The position numbers and the translations under genes are program-made. Below the pieces are notes generated by a model. It saw only the letters and a list, made by a program, of their open reading frames with translations. It did not search any database and was not told the origin of the DNA. DNA of 34,276 bases, taken from contig JAENWR010000030.1 in assembly GCA_016649895.1 (NCBI GenBank), positions 1-34,276 on the forward strand, given 5' to 3'. This document shows, piece after piece, positions 16,050 through 23,004 of the stretch. The DNA comes from Acidimicrobiia bacterium. Lineage in GTDB: Bacteria > Actinomycetota > Acidimicrobiia > Acidimicrobiales > SKKL01. Position 1 is the first letter of the stretch, and each line of letters begins with the position of its first letter.

Positions 16050-17545
16050 AGCTGCCTCTCACCCCCCTCGACTTCCTCACCCGAGCACGCCGCCTGTTCC
16101 CCGAGCGCGTCGGCGTCATCGACGGCGACGTGCGCCGCACCTACACCCAGTTCGCCGAGCGCTGCGACCGTCTGGCCCACGCGCTGCGCGACGAGCTCGG
16201 CGTCGAGCCGGGCGATCGAGTGGCATGGCTGTGCGGCAACACCGCGGAGCTGCTCGAGGCCTACTACGGGGTGTTGCTCGCCGGCGGGGTGCTGCTTCCG
16301 CTCAACATCCGCCTCGCCCCCGCCGAGTCGCGCTTCGTCCTCGACGACGCCAAGGCGACGATCCTCTTCCGGCACCCCGACCAGCCCGACGTGGGCCACC
16401 CTGTGCGCCAGGTGGTGCTCGGCGACGAGTACGAGGCGTTGCTCGCCCGCCAGCCGGCCGAGCTCTTCGGGGTGCCGGAGGTCGATGAGGACGCGCCGGC
16501 CGAGCTGTTCTACACGAGCGGCTCCACCGGCCGCCCCAAGGGGGTGCTGCTCACCCACCGGGGCCTCTACCTGCACGCCATCCACTCGGCGCTCACCAGC
16601 TCGATCACCGGCCACGACGTGGTGGTGCACACCATCCCGCTGTTCCACGTCAACGGGTGGGGCACGCCCCACTTCCTCACCGGCCTGGGCGGTGTGCACG
16701 TCATGCTCCCCAAGTTCGACGCCGCCGAGGTGCTGCGGCTGATCGAGGGCGAGGGCGCCACCCGCCTGTTCGGCGTGCCGGCCATGATCCGCAGCCTGCT
16801 CGACCACCCCGATGCCGCCACCCGCGACCTCAGCTCGCTGCAACAGGTGTCGGTGGGCGGAGCGCCGGTTGGCCCCGAGATGCTCGCCGAGATCGAGGAA
16901 CGGTTCGGCTGCACCGCCATCTGCGGCTACGGCATGACCGAGGCCAGCCCCACGTTGACCCGCTCGCTCGACAAGCCGGGGGAGGCGCCGTCGACCGCTC
17001 GCCGGGCGACGACCGGCCTCCCCATGGTGGGCGTCGACGTCCGCGTCTTCGATGACGACGACGTGGAGGTGCCGTCGGACGGCACCTCGGCCGGCGAGAT
17101 CTGCGCCCGCTCGAACCACGTCATGGAGGGCTACCTCAACCGCCCGGAGGAGACCGCCGCCGCGCTCCGGGGCGGGTGGCTGCGCACCGGCGACATCGCC
17201 GTGGTGGAGCCCGACGGGTACCTGCGCATCGTCGACCGCAAGAAGGACCTGGTCATCACGGGCGGCGAGAACGTGTCCACCGTCGAGGTCGAGCACGCCA
17301 TCGCCACGCACCCCGACGTGCACGAGGTGGCGGTGGTCGGCGTGCCTGACGAGCGCTGGGGCGAGGTGCCGAAGGCGTGGGTGGCGCTGCGTCCGGGGGC
17401 CACGCTCACCGCCGACCAGCTGGTGGCGTTCACACGCGAGCGCCTCGCCGGGTTCAAGGCCCCGAAGCACGTCGAGTTCGTCGACGAGCTGCCCCACGGC
17501 GGAACCGGCAAGATCATGAAGCACGAGCTCCGCCAGCGTGGCTGA
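16046..17545 (+). CDS. AMP-dependent acyl-CoA synthetase/ligase
   Basis: Activates a carboxylic acid as acyl-adenylate and then as a CoA thioester. The protein is 499 aa. ANL-superfamily motifs in order are: FYTSGSTGRPKGVLLTHRG (ATP loop, near residue 155), HTIPLFHVNGWG, VSVGGAPVG, CGYGMTEASPTLT, GWLRTGDIAVVEPDGYL, IVDRKKDLVITGGENVSTVEVE and the C-terminal GGTGKIMKHELR with the adenylation lysine. Start GTG 16046 overlaps the glgX TGA; the much longer open frame upstream is the shadow of glgX. It in turn overlaps the aminotransferase gene by 8 bases. The substrate is not determinable; medium- or long-chain fatty acids are common for such sequences. Confidence 0.9.
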   Translation: MKLPLTPLDFLTRARRLFPERVGVIDGDVRRTYTQFAERCDRLAHALRDELGVEPGDRVAWLCGNTAELLEAYYGVLLAGGVLLPLNIRLAPAESRFVLDDAKATILFRHPDQPDVGHPVRQVVLGDEYEALLARQPAELFGVPEVDEDAPAELFYTSGSTGRPKGVLLTHRGLYLHAIHSALTSSITGHDVVVHTIPLFHVNGWGTPHFLTGLGGVHVMLPKFDAAEVLRLIEGEGATRLFGVPAMIRSLLDHPDAATRDLSSLQQVSVGGAPVGPEMLAEIEERFGCTAICGYGMTEASPTLTRSLDKPGEAPSTARRATTGLPMVGVDVRVFDDDDVEVPSDGTSAGEICARSNHVMEGYLNRPEETAAALRGGWLRTGDIAVVEPDGYLRIVDRKKDLVITGGENVSTVEVEHAIATHPDVHEVAVVGVPDERWGEVPKAWVALRPGATLTADQLVAFTRERLAGFKAPKHVEFVDELPHGGTGKIMKHELRQRG

Positions 17546-18719
17546 CGCCGCTCCCGCTGTGCCGGGCGGACGGCCACCACTCACGTCGCGCATGCGGGAG
17601 TTCGGCGAGACGATCTTCGCCGAGATGTCGGCCCTCGCCGTGCGCACCGGAGCGGTGAACCTCGGCCAGGGGTTCCCCGACACCGACGGCCCGAGCCTCA
17701 TCGCCGACGCCGCCATCGAGGCGATCCGGGCCGGCCACAACCAGTACCCGCCTGGCATCGGCATCCCGATGCTGCGCCAGGCCATCGCCGAGCACCAGCG
17801 CCACTTCTACGGCATCGAGCTCGACCCCGCAATCGAGGTGCTCGTCACCGCGGGCGCCACTGAAGCCATCGCCGCGTCGCTGCTCGCGCTGTGCGAGCCG
17901 GGCGACGAGGTGGTCATGTTCGAGCCGTACTACGACTCCTACGCCGCGTGCGTGGCGTTGGCCGGGGCTCGTCGCCGTGTGGTCACGCTGCGCCCGCCCC
18001 GCTACGGCTTCGACCCCGCCGAGCTCGACGCCGCGATCACCCCCGCCACGCGCCTCATCCTCCTCAACACGCCGCACAACCCCACCGGCAAGGTGTTCTC
18101 CGCCGACGAGCTGGCCCACATCGCCCGCCTGGCGGTGGAGCACGACCTGCTCGTCGTCACCGACGAGGTGTACGAGCACCTGGTGTTCGAAGGTGAGCAC
18201 ATCCCGATCGCCACCCTGCCCGGGATGGCCGAGCGCACCCTCACCATCTCGTCGGCCGGCAAGACGTTCTCGTTCACTGGCTGGAAGATCGGCTGGATCA
18301 CCGGCCCTGCCGAGCTCGTCGCCGCGGTCCGCACGATCAAGCAGTTCCTCACCTACGTCAACGGAGCGCCGTTCCAGCCTGCGGTGGCGGTCGGGTTGGG
18401 GCTGGGCGACGACTACTTCGACGCGTTCACCGCCGACATGCGCGCCAAGCGCGACCTGCTGTGTGCCGGCCTCGCCGCTGCCGGCTTCGAGGTGTTCGTG
18501 CCGCAGGGGACCTACTTCGCCACCGTCGACATCCGGCCGTTGGGCACCGACGACGGCCGGGCGTTTTGCCTCGCGCTACCCGAGCGGTGCGGAGTGGTGG
18601 CGGTACCGAACGTCGTCTTCTACGACAACGTCGACGAAGGCTGGCACCTGGTGCGCTTCGCCTTCTGCAAACGCACCGAGGTCCTCGAAGAAGCCGTCAC
18701 CCGACTGGCGCGGTGGTGA
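17538..18719 (+). CDS. PLP-dependent aminotransferase class I/II (DapC / kynurenine-aminotransferase-like)
   Basis: A fold-type I aminotransferase of 393 aa. VNLGQGFPDTDGP and HNQYPPGIGIPMLRQAIAEH are typical of the group that includes mycobacterial DapC (N-succinyldiaminopimelate aminotransferase), YbdL and kynurenine aminotransferases. VTAGATEAIAASLLAL, LNTPHNPTGKVFS, VVTDEVYEHLVF and SSAGKTFSFTGWKIGW, where the first Lys forms the PLP Schiff base, complete the active site; VRFAFCKR supplies the substrate-carboxylate arginine. GTG 17538 overlaps the ligase gene by 8 bases. The 3' end overlaps the convergent anti-sigma gene by 23 bases. Assignment as DapC is plausible but not certain, because these relatives are hard to separate by eye. 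Confidence 0.88.
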   Translation: MADAAPAVPGGRPPLTSRMREFGETIFAEMSALAVRTGAVNLGQGFPDTDGPSLIADAAIEAIRAGHNQYPPGIGIPMLRQAIAEHQRHFYGIELDPAIEVLVTAGATEAIAASLLALCEPGDEVVMFEPYYDSYAACVALAGARRRVVTLRPPRYGFDPAELDAAITPATRLILLNTPHNPTGKVFSADELAHIARLAVEHDLLVVTDEVYEHLVFEGEHIPIATLPGMAERTLTISSAGKTFSFTGWKIGWITGPAELVAAVRTIKQFLTYVNGAPFQPAVAVGLGLGDDYFDAFTADMRAKRDLLCAGLAAAGFEVFVPQGTYFATVDIRPLGTDDGRAFCLALPERCGVVAVPNVVFYDNVDEGWHLVRFAFCKRTEVLEEAVTRLARW

Positions 18720-19722
18720 GGCGATCGAGCAGGTCGAGGACATCCGCCCGGTCGTCGAGGCCGCGAATGATCACCTCGGCGAACGCGTCGTCCGTGACGG
18801 GCACGAAGGCGTACCAGTCGCCGTTCTGCGCCTGCACGAGCACGCCCCGGCCTCCGGCCACGTCCACCTCGGCGCCGCCAGACGGGGCGACGAGGTCGAG
18901 GCTCTGCTGCAGGAACGCCAGCGGCCCACCGGACGACACCCCCACGTAGACGGATCGTGAACCGTCCGCTCCGTCCTCGCCCTGCAACCACTGCACGAAG
19001 TACATGGAGCCTTCACGGCCCTGCACCGGCACCATGCGTACGTCGTCGCCAGATTCGAGCCCGGGCAAGCCGTCGTCGGGTCGCCGCAGCCCGAGGATCA
19101 GGTCGACGAGCTGGTCGTCGTTCAGCCCCACCGAGGTGATGTGGGCGACGCTCCCGTCATCGAACACCCAGTCGACGGCGGTCCCGCCGCCCTTGTAGGG
19201 CATCGCCTCCGCTACTTGTCCCTCCCAGTCGAGGATCGGGCGTGACCCCGGCTGAGGCGCTGCGACCTCGCCGCCTGCGGGCTCCCCCACCGACTCGACC
19301 TCTGGCTCCCACCAGATCGAGGCGAACGACGTGAGGCTCTCGCCCGGCAGGTGGACGTACATGGGCACACCGGAGCTCTGGCCGGCAGGAGTTGCCTCCC
19401 CCGCCACGAGCCTCCAGGCGGGATCGTCGATTCGCACCTCGGGCAATCCGAGTGCGGCCGCGTTCGGATACGCAGCTGAACTCGGGAGCGTCGGCGGCGG
19501 CCCAGAGGCGACCGGCGTCTCGTCCGCCGGCATCTGCACAACAGCGGCGATGAGCACCGCCGCGGCGGCAACTCCGAGCGCGCCGGTCGTGAACCGTCGG
19601 GTGCGGCGCCTCGACCGCAGCCGGTCGTCGACCGCGCACAATGCTGCTGCCAAGGGCGCCGGCTCGGTTCGGGCAGCTCGCGCCGTCATCGTCGTCCGAA
19701 GGTCCTTCTCCAGGTTGATCAT
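18697..19722 (-). CDS. Probable membrane-anchored anti-sigma factor
   Basis: A 341-aa single-pass membrane protein. About 40 N-terminal residues are basic and likely cytoplasmic (INLEKDLRTTMTARAARTEP; RSRRRTRRF), followed by one membrane helix near residues 45-62 (TGALGVAAAAVLIAAVV) and a large, acidic, probably extracytoplasmic domain of about 275 residues rich in Gly, Asp and Pro that I do not recognise. Its ATG overlaps the stop of the ECF sigma gene (ATGA), the standard layout of a sigma/anti-sigma pair, and that context is the main reason for the call. No zinc-binding HxxxCxxC motif of the ZAS type was seen. The outer domain may sense an envelope signal. Confidence 0.7.
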   Translation of the reverse strand: MINLEKDLRTTMTARAARTEPAPLAAALCAVDDRLRSRRRTRRFTTGALGVAAAAVLIAAVVQMPADETPVASGPPPTLPSSAAYPNAAALGLPEVRIDDPAWRLVAGEATPAGQSSGVPMYVHLPGESLTSFASIWWEPEVESVGEPAGGEVAAPQPGSRPILDWEGQVAEAMPYKGGGTAVDWVFDDGSVAHITSVGLNDDQLVDLILGLRRPDDGLPGLESGDDVRMVPVQGREGSMYFVQWLQGEDGADGSRSVYVGVSSGGPLAFLQQSLDLVAPSGGAEVDVAGGRGVLVQAQNGDWYAFVPVTDDAFAEVIIRGLDDRADVLDLLDRLTTAPVG

Positions 19723-20267
19723 CGCTCGACCACCTCTCTCAATCGGGCCAAGGCTCTGTGCAGGCGGGACTTCACCGTCCCGGGGGCGATCTCGAGCTCG
19801 GATCGGTCTTCGTAGAAGCGCAGGACGACCACGGCCCGCTGGGTGGCGGGCAGCACTCGCAGCGCGTCGAGGACGTGGTCGACGTCGAGCGACGCCACCT
19901 CGGGGCGGGATCGGAACCGGTCGATGACACGCCGCCGGCGGAGCCGATCGGTGCATCCGTTGAGGACACACCGCCGCAGGTATGCGCCGGGTTGTTGGAC
20001 CTTGCTCCACCGCTCGTGCAGGCGGGCGAAGGCGTCCTGCACGATCTCCTCGGCATCGGCGTCACCGCCGAGCATCAACGCCGCGACTCGCACCATCGCG
20101 GCGTACTCCTCGACGAACACCGCGTCGAAGTCCTGCGGCGACGAGACGAGGTGGTCTGCCGGGGACGTCTCCTCGATGGGCGGCTCCGCCTCCACGCTCA
20201 TCCTCCGAGCCTCGTCCACGGGCGCTGTCATGCTCCAACGACGCACAGACCCACCGGTTGGTTCCAT
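19719..20267 (-). CDS. ECF-type sigma-70 factor with a shortened region 4
   Basis: Directs RNA polymerase to a set of stress promoters. It is 182 aa. After about 40 poorly conserved residues, region 2 reads DFDAVFVEEYAAMVRVAALM, GDADAEEIVQDAFARLHERW and AYLRRCVLNGCTDRLRRRR. Region 4 starts HVLDALRVLPATQRAVVVLR and FYEDRSELEIA, but goes straight to PGTVKSRLHRALARLREVV: the usual 6-7 residues of the form xxLGCSx between EIA and GTVKS are missing, which removes part of the DNA-binding helix-turn-helix. Start ATG 20267 is the longest; ATG 20231 (MTAPVDEARR) is an alternative. It is coupled to the downstream anti-sigma gene by a 4-base overlap. Confidence 0.88.
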   Translation of the reverse strand: MEPTGGSVRRWSMTAPVDEARRMSVEAEPPIEETSPADHLVSSPQDFDAVFVEEYAAMVRVAALMLGGDADAEEIVQDAFARLHERWSKVQQPGAYLRRCVLNGCTDRLRRRRVIDRFRSRPEVASLDVDHVLDALRVLPATQRAVVVLRFYEDRSELEIAPGTVKSRLHRALARLREVVER

Positions 20268-20292
20268 CGGAAACCACCCGGGAACGGAGCGG

Positions 20293-20913
20293 TCAGCGCT
20301 CGTTGGCCGGCGGATCCGGGGTGAGATGCCCGAGCCAGGGATGGTCGGGGGCGATCAAGTGGAGGGACGAGCGAAGCCAGGAGCGAGCAGCGTGGTCGAG
20401 CAGGGGCAGGGCGACCTGCAGGTCGTGTTCGTCCTTCGGCCGCCGGTGCTTGGCCTTGAAGAGCAGTGCGATCTCGGGGGCGATGACCGGCAGCCCGTCG
20501 TCGGTGACCCAGCCGATGGAACCGAGGGGTCGGCGAATGCGCTGGTCACGCCGGAAAACCCACTCGTCGCCGTCGTGCTGCTCGAACAGCACCTCGAGCG
20601 ACCACGGCGCAGCGGGATCCCGACGGACCCACAGCTGGTGGAGCGGATGCTCGATCCGCTGTTCGGCGCCCCACGGTGTGAGCTCACCGTCGTGGGCGAC
20701 GTGCAGATCCATGCCCGCCAGCGCAGAACGCAGCTCGTCTTGGTCGCCCTCCAGCACCGAGATCTCGACGTCGTCGTGGTCGCGGGTGACCTCGCCGGCG
20801 AACAGGTCGATCGCCCACCCGCCCGAGATCCACCACGGGGCCCGGAACTCCGCCATGAGCGACTGCACCTCGGTGAGGTCGAGCGGCTCGATCCAGAACG
20901 ACGTCGCGCCCAT
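20293..20913 (-). CDS. Nucleotidyltransferase-fold protein (aminoglycoside adenylyltransferase-like)
   Basis: A 206-aa protein with the core of the Pol-beta-type nucleotidyltransferase superfamily: WWISGGWAIDLFAGEVTRDHDDVEISV (residues 27-53) holds the GG motif and the metal-binding acidic cluster RDHDDVE. PAAPWSLEVLFEQHDGDEWVFRRD and APEIALLFKAKHRRPKDEHDL follow the pattern of ANT/LinA-like and related uncharacterised members. Substrate unknown; a role in drug modification is only one possibility. It starts at ATG 20913, sharing one base with the stop of the GNAT gene (TGATG), so the two are co-translated. Confidence 0.75.
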   Translation of the reverse strand: MGATSFWIEPLDLTEVQSLMAEFRAPWWISGGWAIDLFAGEVTRDHDDVEISVLEGDQDELRSALAGMDLHVAHDGELTPWGAEQRIEHPLHQLWVRRDPAAPWSLEVLFEQHDGDEWVFRRDQRIRRPLGSIGWVTDDGLPVIAPEIALLFKAKHRRPKDEHDLQVALPLLDHAARSWLRSSLHLIAPDHPWLGHLTPDPPANER

Positions 20914-21740
20914 CAGCCGGTGAACCGGTAGCGCAGGTTCTCGGCCACGGCCCGGTAGCCGATGCGCCGGTAGACCGAGTTCGACGTGGGGTTGCCCAGG
21001 TCGGTGAAGAGCATCGCATCGGCACCCTCGGCCCTGATGCGCTCGGAGACCGCGGCCACCGCGGCCCCGGCATACCCACGCCGACGCCACTCGGGCGGCG
21101 TGAAGACCGCCTGCACCCTCGACATGCCGGCGATCGTCTCGGTGCGACCCACGAGCGCTCGCGGCCCGTCGTCGTCCCACAGGGAGTAGACGCCCGCATC
21201 GATCCGCTCGTCGTGAACCGCAGGGTCGAGCACACTCCGCTCGCCGGTGTCGCGATGGAAGGCGGCGATCATCTCGTGGACGACGGCCCGATCGGCAGCG
21301 GTGGTCACCCGCAACGACCCGGACACGCCCACCGGCGGCTCGAGATCGATGAGCTGGTAGATGCGCAGGCCCTGGTCGGGCCGGGCAGCGGAGCCGGTGG
21401 CCTCGGTCCACTGGCCGGTGAACCGAGCCGCCGTCGCCGCCTCGGCCTGCACGCCGGGCGGTGCGATCCCGTCGGCCGCGATCCTCGCCACGAGGGCATC
21501 GGTCGCCTCGTCGGTCATCGGCGTGGTGGTGACGAAGAAGTCGAGCGGTGACTGGAACCCGACACCGACCCCCCGGTCGCCATCGTGTGCCACCCAGTAG
21601 CGACCCGGCTCGGGCCGGGCGATCCGCCCGTGCAGCAGCGTGAGGACGAGGTTGCGGTGCACCGGGCGCGACGCCAGGAACTTCCCCGCACGCGCCAGCG
21701 CAACCGAGGGGTCGTCGTAGAGGTGCACCTCGATCGCCAT
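20913..21740 (-). CDS. GNAT family N-acetyltransferase
   Basis: A 275-aa acetyltransferase. The C-terminal half is a standard GNAT domain: MSRVQAVFTPPEWRRRGYAG carries the acetyl-CoA loop (RRRGYA), followed by VAAVSERIRAEGADAMLFTD and GNPTSNSVYRRIGYRAV. The N-terminal half (VHLYDDPSVALARAGKFL through RYWVAHDGDRGVGVGFQSP) is the degenerate domain seen in two-domain GNATs. Substrate unknown. ATG 21740 was chosen because upstream in-frame codons look non-coding. First of a two-gene unit with the nucleotidyltransferase, and divergent from the Hsp20-like gene. Confidence 0.85.
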   Translation of the reverse strand: MAIEVHLYDDPSVALARAGKFLASRPVHRNLVLTLLHGRIARPEPGRYWVAHDGDRGVGVGFQSPLDFFVTTTPMTDEATDALVARIAADGIAPPGVQAEAATAARFTGQWTEATGSAARPDQGLRIYQLIDLEPPVGVSGSLRVTTAADRAVVHEMIAAFHRDTGERSVLDPAVHDERIDAGVYSLWDDDGPRALVGRTETIAGMSRVQAVFTPPEWRRRGYAGAAVAAVSERIRAEGADAMLFTDLGNPTSNSVYRRIGYRAVAENLRYRFTG

Positions 21741-21864
21741 GCCGCCAGCGTGCACGCCGGACGACGATCGGTCGAGCGAGATGTGCCGCCCCCGAGGGGC
21801 CGGCCGCGGTTTGGCGACCGCTAGCGCGGGGTACCTCGTGCGGGTCCGTGATCCAGGAGGCCCG

Positions 21865-22242
21865 ATGTCCACAGCGCAGCCCCGCGACCCGGCTGATGCC
21901 AACGTCGCCATGCAGGAGGTCGCCATCAACGCCTACCGCACCGAGGGGGCGATGGTGCTGGTGGCCCCGATGCCGGGCGTGATGCCCGACGACGTGGAGA
22001 TCACCGTCGACGGCCCCACCATCTCGCTGCGAGCCGAACTGCGCAGCGACGCCCCCAAGGACTACGTCATCCACGAATGGGACTACGGCGCCTACGAGCG
22101 CACCGTCGACATCGGCGACGGCTACGGCGGCGACGTCACCGCCACGCTCGGCAAGGGCCAGCTCGTCGTCAGCATCTCCGCCGGCGATGGCCGCTCCGAT
22201 GGCCCCGTGGTGGTGCACCCCGGAGGTCCCGACCAGCTCTGA
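21865..22242 (+). CDS. Hsp20/alpha-crystallin-like small heat shock protein
   Basis: A 125-aa protein with the compact beta-sandwich pattern of small heat shock proteins: VAINAYRTEGAMVLVAPMPG, MPDDVEITVDGPTISLRAEL and VIHEWDYGAYERTVDIGDG, then GDVTATLGKGQLVVSISAGD, where GQLVVSI takes the place of the family's GVLxVxxP edge. Such proteins hold unfolded clients. The C-terminal IxI tail is not obvious and the N-terminal arm is short, so its oligomer may be small. A strong AGGAGG ribosome binding site (21855-21860) fixes the start. A hairpin follows the gene. Confidence 0.8.
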   Translation: MSTAQPRDPADANVAMQEVAINAYRTEGAMVLVAPMPGVMPDDVEITVDGPTISLRAELRSDAPKDYVIHEWDYGAYERTVDIGDGYGGDVTATLGKGQLVVSISAGDGRSDGPVVVHPGGPDQL

Positions 22243-22260
22243 GCGACACGCTCAACCGAT

Positions 22261-22310
22261 CGAACGTGGCGGGGACGTGGCCGCCCCGCCGGCCCTCTCC
22301 GCCACGTTCG
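22261..22310. terminator. Bidirectional terminator hairpin
   Basis: Perfect 12-bp inverted repeat, cgaacgtggcgg at 22261-22272 and ccgccacgttcg at 22299-22310, with a GC-rich intervening sequence. It sits between the convergent Hsp20-like and DUF1269 genes and so could stop both transcripts, including the long glgE operon if that reads through DUF1269. Confidence 0.75.
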
Positions 22311-22332
22311 TCAGCCGCCGCCCCGTGATGGC

Positions 22333-22962
22333 CTAGAGCCCGCGGGGCGGTGCCGCGTCGTCGCCCAGGGCCTCGGCCAGCTCGGCCCGGGCCCGGTCGG
22401 GGAGGTCGGTCGAGACGACCCGTCCCTCGTAGCGACCGATCTCGCGGAGTGCAGTCGCCTTGTCGTGGATGCTGCCGAGCAGGAGCAGCGCGGAGCTGTT
22501 CGGCTGCAGCCAGTCGGCCATGTCCTTGATCCAGCCGTCATCGAGGCCCCGGTCGGTGAACTTGCCGTAGATGGCGCCGGCGGCGGCGCCACCGGCCCAG
22601 ACGAGCGGTGCCGCGGGCCCGGTGAAGAGGCCGACGATGAGCCCCATCCAACCGCCGAGGAGAGCACCACGACCCGGGGTGATCTCAAGCGTCTGCTGGA
22701 CCTTGGCCCGCCCGGAGTCGTCCTTGGTGATGATGACGGCGTCGGTGACCCCGACCACGCCCTCCTTGGCCAGGTTGCCGACGTTGACGAGAACCTCGGC
22801 GGCGCGGCCGGGCCTATCGAACATGATGGCGATCAGGTACTCGCCGTCCTCGCGAACCTCTGGCGCGTCGGTCTCGATCGGCGCGGCGTCGCGCTCGTCG
22901 CCGTCGACCTGGAGGGTGGAGTCGGGAGGTGTGACGTCGTCGTCATCGATCGGCATGGACAT
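22333..22962 (-). CDS. DUF1269 family protein
   Basis: A 209-aa protein. After an acidic, probably disordered N terminus of about 40 residues comes YLIAIMFDRPGRAAEVL and LAKEGVVGVTDAVIITKDDSGRAKV, then a glycine/alanine-rich hydrophobic hairpin (residues about 103-132, GALLGGWMGLIVGLFTG, AGGAAAGAIYGKFTD) and DDGWIKDMADWLQPNSSALLLL. This order is typical of DUF1269 proteins, which are membrane-associated and of unknown function. It begins 42 bases after glgB on the same strand and could be the last gene of the glgE operon, although a GAGGGG ribosome binding site suggests independent initiation. Confidence 0.85.
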   Translation of the reverse strand: MSMPIDDDDVTPPDSTLQVDGDERDAAPIETDAPEVREDGEYLIAIMFDRPGRAAEVLVNVGNLAKEGVVGVTDAVIITKDDSGRAKVQQTLEITPGRGALLGGWMGLIVGLFTGPAAPLVWAGGAAAGAIYGKFTDRGLDDGWIKDMADWLQPNSSALLLLGSIHDKATALREIGRYEGRVVSTDLPDRARAELAEALGDDAAPPRGL

Positions 22963-23004
22963 CGTTCTACCCCTCTATCTCCGCGATCGGTCCCCAGGCA
23001 CGAA

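Noticed and set aside
14027-17545. An apparent 1172-aa protein ending in the acyl-CoA ligase
   Set aside because: Its first 673 codons are the out-of-frame shadow of glgX. The ligase starts at GTG 16046, overlapping the glgX stop.
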